In this document: positions 1 to 8,162 of the stretch, piece by piece
Layout of the letters: the number at the start of each line of letters is the position of its first letter
How positions within the stretch are numbered: the stretch's first letter is position 1
NCBI GenBank assembly: GCA_025920425.1
Contig: JAPDLS010000002.1
Span: forward strand, 59,425 to 123,424
Length of the DNA: 64,000 bases
Source: Candidatus Haiyanarchaeum thermophilum
Lineage (GTDB): Archaea; Nanobdellota; Nanobdellia; JAPDLS01; Haiyanarchaeaceae
Reading direction: 5' to 3'
Notes under the pieces: generated by a model
Told to the model about the DNA's origin: nothing
The model's database searches: none
The model's input: only the letters and a program-made list of their open reading frames with translations
Made by a program: the position numbers and the translations under genes

Positions 1-1539
1 CATAGAGAGGATATTGTAGTTGATACCTCTGAAGTAATCCACAGGCAATTCTAATGTATCTTCGATCACAATGATCCTATATCTCCTAGGAATTTCAGCG
101 ATTAAGCTTCCAAGCAATGAAGTTTTCCCAGAACCCCTAGTCCCTGCGATGAGAATACACCTCCCAGCATCCACTAAAAACCAGAGTAGACCGGCACAGA
201 GTGGAGAGAGGGCCTTCTCCTTCATGAAGAGAGTGAGCGTCCAAGGTCTAGCTCTATGCCTCCTGAAAGCAAACGCATAACCCTTTGGAGAGAGGGGATT
301 TTGGATCACAGCTACTCTGGCTCTGAAGTTCTTTGTAATGAGTTCTGTATCCAGCACGGGATTTGCTTCATCCAGAGGCCTTCCAGACATCAATCTAAAT
401 CTAGATGCCCACGCATCAGCTTCCTTTATATTTGGCAAGATATTCGTAACACATTCTCCATACTTAGTATGCTTGACGAAAATAGGGGTACTTCCCACAG
501 GAGCGTTTACATATACGTCCTCTATATTTTCATCTTCAAGCAACACTTCTATCAGTCCAAAGCCAACTGTTAGTCTCACTAGTATCCTGGCAAGCTTCTC
601 GATCTTCTTGTACTCCAGCTTTATTCCACGAGTTCTGCAAAGATCTTCCATTAGATCCCTACTTACATTGAAGAATATTTCCCTCAACCTCTTGGGATCG
701 ATGAATTCTGCCTCCTTTGGCTTATACTTCAAAAGAGTTTCCCTCACCTCATCTAAAAGCACATATTCTTCCTCACTCAGTTGAAATTCAGGAGGAGTTA
801 TATGATAGAGCAATGTGACTTTTCCAGGAATTCTAAAGATGGATACTTCACTTTTATCCTCCACTCCAACATCATAACTATCTATTTCCTCCGCCTTTAC
901 AGGAATTTCAGTCATCAATCTTGTGTACATGAAGTTTGGCCTTATCATGGGTTCAAAGATAGTTCTATAGATTTCCCTATCTCCCACCCTATGACCAGCC
1001 AATTTCTCCTTCACAGCCTGAATGAGAGATGTCCTCTCCAACACTTGTCGAATCAACTCTAATCTATTTATGTAGAGCTGTTTGCAGTTTACACATCTTT
1101 CAGGTAATTTTACTAAAGTTGCTCTCTCTTCTCTCAATGTCCTCACACATTCAACATAGGCCCCAATTGGGTCCCTCTTCAACATGTCGAATACAATTCT
1201 CCTTAGCCTGATCAACCAGCTTCCAATGCATTTAGTACATTCTCTCGTATAAACCAATCCTTCAGGAGAAATTACCTTATAGTCCTTTACTAGCCTCACA
1301 TAAGCTTCAGCCACATCATTCAACATTCTGGCCTGTTCTTCAGAGTACATGTAATTTCTTTCAGAAGATAACACAACACTCGTTACTTTTCCTCCTTCAA
1401 TAATGTAATTAATCACTCTCTCCATGCAAATCTCATTATCCTCTATGCTCGGATAATACACACAGCCGATACAATTCACATTCAGGATTACGTCAGCCCC
1501 CTCTCTTTCTATCGTATAACTACACGGCTCTTTTGGCAT
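1..1539 (-). CDS. Type IV pilus/secretion ATPase with Cys-rich N-terminal domain (3' end outside window)
   Basis: The gene runs off the left edge; 513 residues are visible. The C-terminal half is a GspE/VirB11/TadA-type ATPase: a Walker A (GTRGSGKTSLLGSL, Lys about 472) is followed by the IEDTLELP stretch, and the Walker B lies outside the window. Such ATPases are cytoplasmic hexamers that drive pilin or archaellin assembly. The first about 160 residues are unusual: C23-x2-C26 and C38, then CTKC (101/104) and CVNC (149/152), a layout suited to zinc or Fe-S binding. The same pattern occurs in the ATPase at 24865-26787, so the two are paralogues. ATG at 1539 is the first start after the divergent promoter region. 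No TadC-type platform gene lies beside it; coiled-coil and four-helix membrane proteins do. Confidence 0.85.
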   Translation of the reverse strand, partial: MPKEPCSYTIEREGADVILNVNCIGCVYYPSIEDNEICMERVINYIIEGGKVTSVVLSSERNYMYSEEQARMLNDVAEAYVRLVKDYKVISPEGLVYTRECTKCIGSWLIRLRRIVFDMLKRDPIGAYVECVRTLREERATLVKLPERCVNCKQLYINRLELIRQVLERTSLIQAVKEKLAGHRVGDREIYRTIFEPMIRPNFMYTRLMTEIPVKAEEIDSYDVGVEDKSEVSIFRIPGKVTLLYHITPPEFQLSEEEYVLLDEVRETLLKYKPKEAEFIDPKRLREIFFNVSRDLMEDLCRTRGIKLEYKKIEKLARILVRLTVGFGLIEVLLEDENIEDVYVNAPVGSTPIFVKHTKYGECVTNILPNIKEADAWASRFRLMSGRPLDEANPVLDTELITKNFRARVAVIQNPLSPKGYAFAFRRHRARPWTLTLFMKEKALSPLCAGLLWFLVDAGRCILIAGTRGSGKTSLLGSLIAEIPRRYRIIVIEDTLELPVDYFRGINYNILSM

Positions 1540-1626
1540 AATAATCTGGGTAAGCTCAGCATATAAATATTTAATTGCTCTAATGGTATCGATAAGTATT
1601 AAAACGAGGCCCCACTTATCCAAAAA

Positions 1627-2013
1627 ATGGAGGTAGGAATTCCAATCGAGAAAAAGGACTTCCAAAAGTTTGTTTCTGGCAAAATTGCTGAGTTGAATGA
1701 GAGGCTTAGAATGTTAGAGACCAGAGTCCAACAGTTGAGAGAGAATCAGAGGCTTCTCTCTGAGAACTTGCTTTCCAAAACCGAAGAGCTTAAGGCGATG
1801 ATTCGAGATCTGAATTTTAGGATGGAGGAGATGAAAGGCCAAGTTAAGGCTATGCAAGAGGCTGTTAAGGCCTTTTCAAAGGAAATTGAGAATGTGGCAA
1901 GAGTGCAAGATATAAAGGTACTTGAGAAATACATAAATCTTTTAGATCCCACTCGATTTTTAACTAAGGATGAGGCTCTAAGGCTGATTAGGAGGGAGCT
2001 TGGAAAGGAGTGA
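1627..2013 (+). CDS. Small coiled-coil protein beside secretion ATPase
   Basis: 128 residues, charged and soluble. Residues about 15-105 are a continuous heptad-like coiled coil (LNERLRMLETRVQQLRENQ and so on). A short conserved-looking tail follows, LEKYINLLDPTRFLTKDEAL. It starts divergently from the secretion ATPase and its stop overlaps or abuts the start of the next coiled-coil gene, so the two are co-transcribed. By position and shape it could be a cytoplasmic accessory rod like archaellum FlaC/D, but I see no sequence match that proves this. Function unknown. Confidence 0.75.
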   Translation: MEVGIPIEKKDFQKFVSGKIAELNERLRMLETRVQQLRENQRLLSENLLSKTEELKAMIRDLNFRMEEMKGQVKAMQEAVKAFSKEIENVARVQDIKVLEKYINLLDPTRFLTKDEALRLIRRELGKE

Positions 2014-2018
2014 TGGTT

Positions 2019-2675
2019 ATGCCTTTCGGATTATTTAAGAAAAAAAAGGAGAAGGAAGAGGAATTCGTAACCACTATTCCCTTACAGGATGTAATCGCCT
2101 TAAAAGCTCAAGGCCTAACAAATGAGCAGATCATCAATCAACTTAGAGCCCAAGGTTATAGCTTTGCTCAGATAAGGGATGCCCTTGCCCAAGCTGAGAT
2201 CAAAGGAGCTGTAGTACGCAAGGCAGAAGCTCTTCCTACACCTCCTGAGACAATTACTCCCACTCCAATTCCAACCCCAGGAATAACTGCTCCAGTCCCA
2301 GTGACTCCACCAGGAGCCCCCACTCCTCCTGAGAAGGAAAGAGATATAGAGACCATAGAGAGGATCTTAGAGGAGATCATAGAGGAGAAGTGGAGAGATG
2401 TAGATGAAAAGTTGAAGGAAATAGAGAAATGGAAGGAGGTAGTAGAGAGCAGAGTTAACGAGACCTCTAATAGGCTCAATGAGATCGTATCGAGGCTGGG
2501 GATGATAGAACAGACGATAGCTTCAAAGGTAAGCGAATATGGGAAGAGCATGCAAGAAGTGGCCTCTCAGATGGCAGCAATGGAGAAGATAATGACCAAG
2601 CTCATTCCAAGTCTTGCCGATAGTATCAAGGAATTGAGGGAAGTAATAGAGAGCAGTAAGAAGGGGCTTGCTTAA
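2019..2675 (+). CDS. Pro-rich linker coiled-coil protein with UBA-like N-terminal helices
   Basis: About 218 residues. The N-terminus MPFGLFKKKKEKEEE is followed by a short helical repeat unit (LKAQGLTNEQIINQLRAQGY, about residues 28-50) that looks like a UBA/SHOCT-type helical hairpin. A Pro/Thr linker follows (about 70-108), then a long coiled coil to the C-terminus. ATG 2019 is preferred over GTG 2010 and ATG 2013 because GGAG at 2007-2010 then sits 8 nt upstream. The protein at 36953-37468, in the Tad operon, has the same F-x-x-F-K-K-K-K opening, a Pro-rich linker and a coiled coil. Probably a soluble adaptor of a membrane machine; function unknown. Confidence 0.75.
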   Translation: MPFGLFKKKKEKEEEFVTTIPLQDVIALKAQGLTNEQIINQLRAQGYSFAQIRDALAQAEIKGAVVRKAEALPTPPETITPTPIPTPGITAPVPVTPPGAPTPPEKERDIETIERILEEIIEEKWRDVDEKLKEIEKWKEVVESRVNETSNRLNEIVSRLGMIEQTIASKVSEYGKSMQEVASQMAAMEKIMTKLIPSLADSIKELREVIESSKKGLA

Positions 2676-3226
2676 GTCTTTTTGTAGGTTACAGCATATG
2701 CAGATACTGCCACTAGAACAAGAAAACCAATTAGGGCTAATACCGTAGGATTAGTAATTACGAGCATAGTCTCTACAAACGGAGGGGGGAGAGTAGCATT
2801 TGTCGCATTATACATCTGCCTATATTCTGGATGCCATAGTTCTGGAAATACCCAAACAGCAGTCGAGTAGAAGATAATGAGGAGCACTATTACAATGAGA
2901 ATAGCTATTGCTGGATTTCTCATAGCTTTGGTCACATCTTCCATACTAGCTCCTAAGAAGATTACCATCATGAGGAGGAAGAAAGCGAAGATGATGAGTA
3001 CTATTAAAAATGGAATGAGAAATTCAATGTAGTTTACAAAGGGTTTATACATTCCTATGAGGAGGGCCACCACGAAAGCTATTACTGCATTTACATCTAT
3101 TCTATCTGAGACTATTTTCGTTTTGCTGAGAATTCCAAATAGGAGTACAGCGATTAACAATGGAACAAAAAAATAAGAAAAACCTAAGGCTCTGAGCAGA
3201 TCGATCACTGTGGGAACCTCTGCCAT
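2672..3226 (-). CDS. Four-helix membrane protein of the FGIL-type paralogue cluster (a)
   Basis: 184 residues with about four to five hydrophobic segments. Near the N-terminus, FGILSKTKIVSDRIDVNAVIAF matches the segment FGILERTEVFG..DINATVA of the protein at 3768-4298, so these are paralogues. A polar, presumably external loop (about 125-150, Tyr/Asn/Pro-rich) precedes the last helix. Its ATG overlaps the TAA of the upstream gene by one base and follows a GGGAGGT ribosome site. It ends tail to tail with the coiled-coil gene. No enzymatic motif; likely a structural membrane component. Confidence 0.75.
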   Translation of the reverse strand: MAEVPTVIDLLRALGFSYFFVPLLIAVLLFGILSKTKIVSDRIDVNAVIAFVVALLIGMYKPFVNYIEFLIPFLIVLIIFAFFLLMMVIFLGASMEDVTKAMRNPAIAILIVIVLLIIFYSTAVWVFPELWHPEYRQMYNATNATLPPPFVETMLVITNPTVLALIGFLVLVAVSAYAVTYKKT

Positions 3227-3768
3227 TATTTACCTCCCTCTTCCTTTCCGAAGATCACCCAAGCAGCAGCCACGATGAGGATGACCAATACGATGATCAA
3301 AGCTATATCCTGGGTTTCTATCGTTACTAGTGTTGGAAACTTTTCAGTTACAGGAATTCCAAACTTTTCAGCATTTGCTACGATCGTAGGCACTACTGTA
3401 TATGCTGTGAGGGCAAATACAAGCAACACTAATCCTAATGCTATCCACTTGGTTGGCCCTCTAAGGCCGAAGATTCCAGCAATTATTAAAATTATTACTC
3501 CAAGTACTGCTGCGATCCCAGTATACGGCACTAGCTTTGAGATTACTGTAGTTGACCAAATTGATAGGGATGCTAAAATGGAGAGGCAAAGAGCTACGAT
3601 AGCTCTAGCCCCCCTCTTTTTCTTAAAGGCCTCGATGTTTCCTAGGAAGGTATAGAAAATCGCTAGGAGGATGAGGAATACTAGCCAGAACACTACTGGA
3701 TCTACGTTTGGTGGAGTGATCTTCATCAATGCCTCATAAAGCTCAGGTATTGCATCTGCTAAGGCCAT
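3226..3768 (-). CDS. Four-helix membrane protein (b) of the same cluster
   Basis: 180 residues: hydrophobic segments at about 24-44, 55-75, 80-125 and 152-173 separated by short loops. An N-terminal amphipathic part (PELYEALMKITPPNVDPVVF) precedes the first helix, and GNIEAFKKKRGARAIVALCL is the counterpart of the K-T-x-(I/V)...D-(I/V)-N-A motif of its neighbours, though degenerate. A polar segment of about 20 residues before the last helix may face outward. Start overlaps the upstream stop (TAATG), indicating translational coupling. Function unknown. Confidence 0.72.
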   Translation of the reverse strand: MALADAIPELYEALMKITPPNVDPVVFWLVFLILLAIFYTFLGNIEAFKKKRGARAIVALCLSILASLSIWSTTVISKLVPYTGIAAVLGVIILIIAGIFGLRGPTKWIALGLVLLVFALTAYTVVPTIVANAEKFGIPVTEKFPTLVTIETQDIALIIVLVILIVAAAWVIFGKEEGGK

Positions 3769-4298
3769 TACCTCTCACCTTCAGGTTTTTCCCTAATAAT
3801 AATAGCAATTGCAGCTATAAAAATTATGAGGAAAAATGAAATGGCAAGCACGTCTCCCAGAGGTATACCTATGGCTGCCCCAACCTCTCCCAAGGCTCGA
3901 AATAAAGGAATTCCAGCCAGTTCAGCAATTACATAGAGTATCGTAAACACTACTCCTACCATTCCAGCATATTTTAACCATTTTGGAAGCTGGGTCTGTT
4001 CCCCAGCAATTAAAGTAGAGAGCATGAGCAGACAAACAATTGCTATCGCGGCCACTCCAGCGACTTCGGAGAAGATCCTAATAGCATTTGTCACCCAAGC
4101 AGCAGCCACAGCTATGAATGCCATTGAGAGGGCTACAGTAGCATTTATATCCTTCCTCCCCTTTCCGAATACTTCAGTCCTTTCTAATATTCCGAAGATG
4201 ATAGCAAATATGAGGAGGAATGGGAGGAAATACTGAAAAACTCCGAGGTTCTCCAATAACGTTATTACATTCCCTAGCCCATACCCTCCTCCATCCAT
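3768..4298 (-). CDS. Four-helix membrane protein (c) with FLPFLLIF-FGIL motif
   Basis: 176 residues. An N-terminal amphipathic stretch (LGNVITLLENLGVFQYFLPF) leads into helix 1; FGILERTEVFGKGRKDINA then marks the cytoplasmic loop that is the best family signature shared with the gene at 2672-3226. Three more hydrophobic segments and a charged tail (IREKPEGER) follow. It is the first gene of the tightly overlapping trio, and the paralogue at 4349-4891 lies 50 bp upstream. Possibly ring-forming membrane subunits of a pilus or secretion apparatus, judged only from the adjacent ATPase and coiled-coil genes. Confidence 0.75.
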   Translation of the reverse strand: MDGGGYGLGNVITLLENLGVFQYFLPFLLIFAIIFGILERTEVFGKGRKDINATVALSMAFIAVAAAWVTNAIRIFSEVAGVAAIAIVCLLMLSTLIAGEQTQLPKWLKYAGMVGVVFTILYVIAELAGIPLFRALGEVGAAIGIPLGDVLAISFFLIIFIAAIAIIIREKPEGER

Positions 4299-4348
4299 TA
4301 ACTTTAGCCAAAAAATCCAAGTTAATAAAAGTTTTGATTACTGTTTAG

Positions 4349-4891
4349 TTATTTCTCAAGCTCCTTTTCCCTTACCCTAGAGAGGAGATCAAGTGATCCC
4401 CATACGATGATAGCAAGAGGTAGTAGGAAAGTGATCCAGTAAGTATATGCTCCTAGAAAGGTTTGAATCAGTGGACCGAAGAATGGGAGGACAAAGAGGA
4501 GGAGCACTCCAACGAGTATTTTTCCAAGCCAGTTGAATTTTCCCCTCATGAAATAAATTACCATGAGCATGATGAATAGAGAAATATAGGGAAGGAATGA
4601 CTCCACTGCCTTATAGAGGGAATAATTTCCAATTATAGGAATCTTTCCAAACTGAGGATTGGTGAGGAGGATGAAATACACGAAAATTCCAAAGAGGATG
4701 GCTATTGGCTTGGCTAAAGAGGGGGAACTCCTCCTTAGCCCGAAGTTTACCACTATCATCACTATGGCTGCTATGAAGGCTGGGAAGATGAGATCTTGAT
4801 GTTTCACCAATACTTCTCTTATATCGAAGGCGAATGAATAACTCAATACAAGAAAGATGCAAATCCCAATCAAAATCGGTCTGAAATTCAT
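4349..4891 (-). CDS. Four-helix membrane protein (d), divergent member of the cluster
   Basis: 180 residues. Residues 1-22 look like a cleavable signal peptide or first helix (ILIGICIFLVLSYSFAF), followed by a polar stretch (DIREVLVKHQDLIFP) and four further hydrophobic segments; it ends in a charged tail RVREKELEK. Size and topology resemble the three downstream genes and the order suggests one operon with them, although the 50-bp gap leaves room for a second promoter. No known domain recognised. Confidence 0.7.
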   Translation of the reverse strand: MNFRPILIGICIFLVLSYSFAFDIREVLVKHQDLIFPAFIAAIVMIVVNFGLRRSSPSLAKPIAILFGIFVYFILLTNPQFGKIPIIGNYSLYKAVESFLPYISLFIMLMVIYFMRGKFNWLGKILVGVLLLFVLPFFGPLIQTFLGAYTYWITFLLPLAIIVWGSLDLLSRVREKELEK

Positions 4892-4962
4892 ACAATTTTC
4901 TTAGAGTTTGAATTATAAAAACTTTGGGGAGAATTTTTAAGTTTAGGATTCAATTAAACTCC

Positions 4963-5328
4963 ATGGGGATAGAGGTAATAGGTGTTACATTTGCCATATG
5001 CTCGGCATTAGCCCACCTCCTCTTCACTTACCTTTTCCTCGAGAAGAATGATGATTTTTTCCTCCTCTTCCAGCTCCTATTCCTCCTTCTTCACTTTCTC
5101 TCTGTGGAGTGGAGCTTCTGGCTCATTGGCCTTGATTTGAGAACCCTAATAACTTCCCTAAACTTCCCAACGATCTTTTACTTCTCCAGCTGGCTCTTAA
5201 TGAACTTTTCCATCCTCCTCAAATTCGGAAGAAAGAAGCCTTTGATCTACTTCATCCTAGTATTGCTCGTAGCCTGGCTTATTATGCAATTCTGCATGAA
5301 TTGCCTTTCAGAAAAGATGTATGCTTAG
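4963..5328 (+). CDS. Small membrane protein, unknown
   Basis: About 121 residues, mostly hydrophobic: four predicted helices with a Phe/Leu-rich composition (FFLLFQLLFLLLHFLSVEW). I place the start at ATG 4963 because a TATA-like run (TTTTTAAG) lies about 25 nt upstream; an upstream in-frame start at 4924 would place that box inside the gene. It is divergent from the four-helix cluster and sits between it and the nucleotide operon. Short helices and no motif; function not recognisable. Confidence 0.55.
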   Translation: MGIEVIGVTFAICSALAHLLFTYLFLEKNDDFFLLFQLLFLLLHFLSVEWSFWLIGLDLRTLITSLNFPTIFYFSSWLLMNFSILLKFGRKKPLIYFILVLLVAWLIMQFCMNCLSEKMYA

Positions 5329-5378
5329 GAAATAGAAAAGCATATAAAAAATAATTCTTCCACTCATCTCGAGGTAAG

Positions 5379-7412
5379 GTGGGGGAGGAGAGAGAGATTT
5401 TCACCAGCGCTGAGGAGATAGGAATTCTAAGTGAAGAAGCCATTACGAAGAGCTTGGTGGAAGAGACAGCCATATCTAGAGAAGTGGCTGAAGAAATTGC
5501 GAGGGAAGTAATAAATGAGGTGAGAAAGCTCGACTTAAAGTTCATTTCAGGCCCATTGGTGAGGGAAATTACCTGTGTTAAGCTCTTGGAAAGAGGACTA
5601 GAGGAGGAGAGGAAGAAATACACTAGGCTTGGAAAGCCTGTGTATGATGTAGCTAAGCTTATTTTCTCAAGAAATCATGAGAATGCAAATACCTTTTACA
5701 ATCCTGAGTTCATACATAAGGAGCTAGCAGGCTCCATAGCTAAGGAATATGCCTTCCTTCATCTTCTTCCTCCGGACGTTGTGAGGGAACACATGAGCGG
5801 CACGATCCATATCCATACTCTCGAATATTTCTTAGATAGGCCATTCTGCTTCGAGCATAACATTCAGTACTTCCTCAGGAAAGGTGTGGTTACAGATGGA
5901 ACCGGAACCTTTGTGGCTGTTCCCCATCCCCCAAAGCACTTAGATGCTGCTATGATGCAACTTGCTAAGGTACTTCAGGCCTCTCAGCTCGTCTTTTCAG
6001 GAGGGCAAGGTTTCGACAACTTTAATGTAATCCTAGCTCCATATGCTAGAGGAGAAAGTTATGAGGAAATTAAACAGGCAGTACAGTATTTCATATTCGA
6101 GCTAGATACGATGAACTTTTCAAGGGGAGGACAGACAGCCTTTACAAATATAAGCCTAGAATTTGAGGTTCCACAATATTTGAATGAGCTTCCAGTAGTC
6201 CTTCCAGGAGGGAAAGTGAGTAGGGAAGTAAGTTATTCAGATTTTCAAGAGGAGGCTCAGCAAATCTTGAAAGCCTTCATAGAGGTCTCTATGAAAGGAG
6301 ATGCTCTAGGAAAACCTTTCCACTTCCCAAAACTGGAGTTCAAGTTGAGGAAGAACTCTTTTAAAAATCCCCTCTTTTTGGAAGTAAGCAAACTGGTATG
6401 TAAATATGGTACCCCCTATTTCCTAAACCTCTGTGCTCCCTACATGCCTGAGGTGGTTCAAAGCCAATGTTGTCGTTACTTTCTCATTCCAAGCTCAAAG
6501 CAGATGCAGAGGCTTAAGGAAGGTAAGCTTAGATTTGGAAGTCTTCAGGTGGTTTCGATCAACTTACCAAGACTCTCTTATCTTTCTAGGGACGAAGATG
6601 TATTTTTGGAGAGAATACAGAATACATTTGAATTATGTGATAAAGTTTTTGAGGCGAAGAGGAAGAGCTTGAGAAAATTCATAGAGAGGGGAGCCTCACC
6701 ATTTCTTACAATGGATTTCGATGGAGAACCATATTTCATCCTAGAAGAGCAAAGCAATACAATTGGTTTCGTAGGACTAAATGAGGCGGTTTGGAAACTT
6801 AGTGGGAAGCAGTTGCATGAGGATAGAAGTGCTTGGAAACTAGGGCTGAGAATAGTAAGGTTCATGAGAGACTTAGTTGAGGAGAGAAGCAGGACCACTG
6901 GAATCGAGCACGGACTGGTACAAACTCCTGCAGAATCCACTGCCCATAGATTTGCATTACTCGATCTAAAATATTTCGGAGACAAATCCCTAGTAAGAGG
7001 AGATAGGCAAAGTAGAGCTGTATATTATACAAACTCTTCTCATGTCTATGTAGGAGCAGAGATCGCCCTTTGGGAGAAGATCAGGATAGAGAGCAGTTTT
7101 CATCCCTTGGTGAAGGGAGGAGCAATTACTCATATTTGGCTAGGAGAAAATTCTCCAGATCCTGAGGCAATTTCTTCCTTAATCCAGAGGATAGCTACTA
7201 AGTCCCTGTGCTCCTACTTTGCCTTCACTAGAGATTTTACCATTTGTAAGAACTGCAGACAGTTCTTCTCAGGAATTCACAACTCCTGTCCTAGCTGTAA
7301 GGGAATGAATGTGGAAGCCTATAGTAGGATAACTGGATATATAGTACCCATTAGTGCTTGGAATGCTGGGAAATTGCAGGAGCTTAAGGAGAGGAGGAGA
7401 TATGCCTTATAA
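5379..7412 (+). CDS. nrdD: Anaerobic ribonucleoside-triphosphate reductase
   Basis: 677 residues. This class III enzyme reduces NTPs to dNTPs with a glycyl radical. The C-terminus carries the radical site RITGY (Gly about 653) and, just before it, the structural zinc site C623-x2-C626...C637-x2-C640. The first about 90 residues look like a reduced ATP-cone (LVREITCVKLLERGLEEE, then RLGKPVYDV). The GTG start at 5379 has GAGGT 8 bases before it and TATAAAAAA about 35 bases upstream. It heads an overlapping operon with a redoxin, a dCTP deaminase-family protein and the radical-SAM activase, so the oxygen-sensitive route to DNA precursors is complete here. Confidence 0.95.
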   Translation: MGEEREIFTSAEEIGILSEEAITKSLVEETAISREVAEEIAREVINEVRKLDLKFISGPLVREITCVKLLERGLEEERKKYTRLGKPVYDVAKLIFSRNHENANTFYNPEFIHKELAGSIAKEYAFLHLLPPDVVREHMSGTIHIHTLEYFLDRPFCFEHNIQYFLRKGVVTDGTGTFVAVPHPPKHLDAAMMQLAKVLQASQLVFSGGQGFDNFNVILAPYARGESYEEIKQAVQYFIFELDTMNFSRGGQTAFTNISLEFEVPQYLNELPVVLPGGKVSREVSYSDFQEEAQQILKAFIEVSMKGDALGKPFHFPKLEFKLRKNSFKNPLFLEVSKLVCKYGTPYFLNLCAPYMPEVVQSQCCRYFLIPSSKQMQRLKEGKLRFGSLQVVSINLPRLSYLSRDEDVFLERIQNTFELCDKVFEAKRKSLRKFIERGASPFLTMDFDGEPYFILEEQSNTIGFVGLNEAVWKLSGKQLHEDRSAWKLGLRIVRFMRDLVEERSRTTGIEHGLVQTPAESTAHRFALLDLKYFGDKSLVRGDRQSRAVYYTNSSHVYVGAEIALWEKIRIESSFHPLVKGGAITHIWLGENSPDPEAISSLIQRIATKSLCSYFAFTRDFTICKNCRQFFSGIHNSCPSCKGMNVEAYSRITGYIVPISAWNAGKLQELKERRRYAL

Positions 7413-7665
7413 GGTTGAGCTTAGGTTTTTCAAATCTAGAAATTGTCCAAAGTGTAGGGAAGCTGAACCCATAGTGAGGAAGGTTGTAGATGAGTTAAAG
7501 GAGGTGAAGCTGATAGAAATCTACGTAGAGGATGAACCCGAAGAGGCATTGATGTATCAAGTCACCTCAGTCCCAAGCATCGCGATCGATGAAGAAACGA
7601 TTTGGTTTGGGGAAGTCCCAAGTGAGACCGAGCTTAGAGAAAAGCTTCTCGAGGCCTTAAAATGA
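7402..7665 (+). CDS. Glutaredoxin/thioredoxin-like small redox protein
   Basis: 87 residues with the thioredoxin fold order: strand VELRFFKSRN, active site CPKC, a second strand and the cis-Pro site TSVPSIAI. ATG 7402 is chosen because GGAGGAG precedes it directly and the reading frame overlaps the end of nrdD by 11 bases; a start further upstream would lie deep inside nrdD. Its place between nrdD and nrdG suggests it supplies electrons for ribonucleotide reduction, as NrdH/glutaredoxin does elsewhere; some class III enzymes use formate instead, so this is an inference. Confidence 0.8.
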   Translation: MPYKVELRFFKSRNCPKCREAEPIVRKVVDELKEVKLIEIYVEDEPEEALMYQVTSVPSIAIDEETIWFGEVPSETELREKLLEALK

Positions 7666-8162
7666 TCTTAAGCAGGAAAGATATAATGAGGCTGCAAGAG
7701 GAGGAAGGTTTGATAGAGGGAGCCATAGATTTCGAGAAACAGCTTACTTCTCAAGGAATAGATTTAACTGTGAGAGAAGTTCACGAGTTGCTTGAAGAGG
7801 GTTGTATAGATTTCGACAATACTAGGAGAAAGCTTCCAAAGACTAGAAAATTAGAGTGGGAGGGAGACAAGCTTTTCCTCAAGCCAGGAGTGTATAAGAT
7901 AGTGACAAATGAGATATTTAATCTTCCACTAGATGTCGCAGCCTTATGCCAGCCTAGGACTTCCCTACTTCGTTCAGGGGCCTTTGTGGCTACAGGAGTA
8001 TGGGACGCTGGCTTTTATGGGAGAGCAGAGTTCATATTACATGTTCTGAATCCCCACGGCCTCATCCTCATGAAGAACGCTAGGATAGCCCAACTCCTTT
8101 TCATAAAGCTTAGCTGGAAAACTGACAAACCATATAGAGGCATCTTCTACGGTCAGAAATGA
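7662..8162 (+). CDS. dcd: dCTP deaminase / dUTPase family protein
   Basis: 166 residues of the trimeric dCTP deaminase/dUTPase fold. Visible motifs: GIDLTVREV, then QPRTSLLRSG (the phosphate-binding Arg-Ser loop), AGFYGRAEFILHVLNP (the Gly-Phe-x-Gly strand with a conserved acidic residue) and NARIAQLLFIKL. The family makes dUMP or dUTP from dCTP, or hydrolyses dUTP, and archaeal members may do both. Motifs alone do not separate these activities, so the gene symbol is provisional. Its start overlaps the redoxin stop and its stop overlaps nrdG. Confidence 0.85.
   Translation: MILSRKDIMRLQEEEGLIEGAIDFEKQLTSQGIDLTVREVHELLEEGCIDFDNTRRKLPKTRKLEWEGDKLFLKPGVYKIVTNEIFNLPLDVAALCQPRTSLLRSGAFVATGVWDAGFYGRAEFILHVLNPHGLILMKNARIAQLLFIKLSWKTDKPYRGIFYGQK

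Noticed and set aside
338-784. Open frames on the plus strand over the left edge
   Set aside because: They are antisense to the long secretion-ATPase frame (1-1539, minus), which has clear Walker A and Cys motifs; the plus frames show no motif.
4611-4895. Second minus-strand frame over the membrane protein at 4349-4891
   Set aside because: Soluble, His/Ser-rich translation of an alternative frame of a gene with clear transmembrane helices; no supporting motif.
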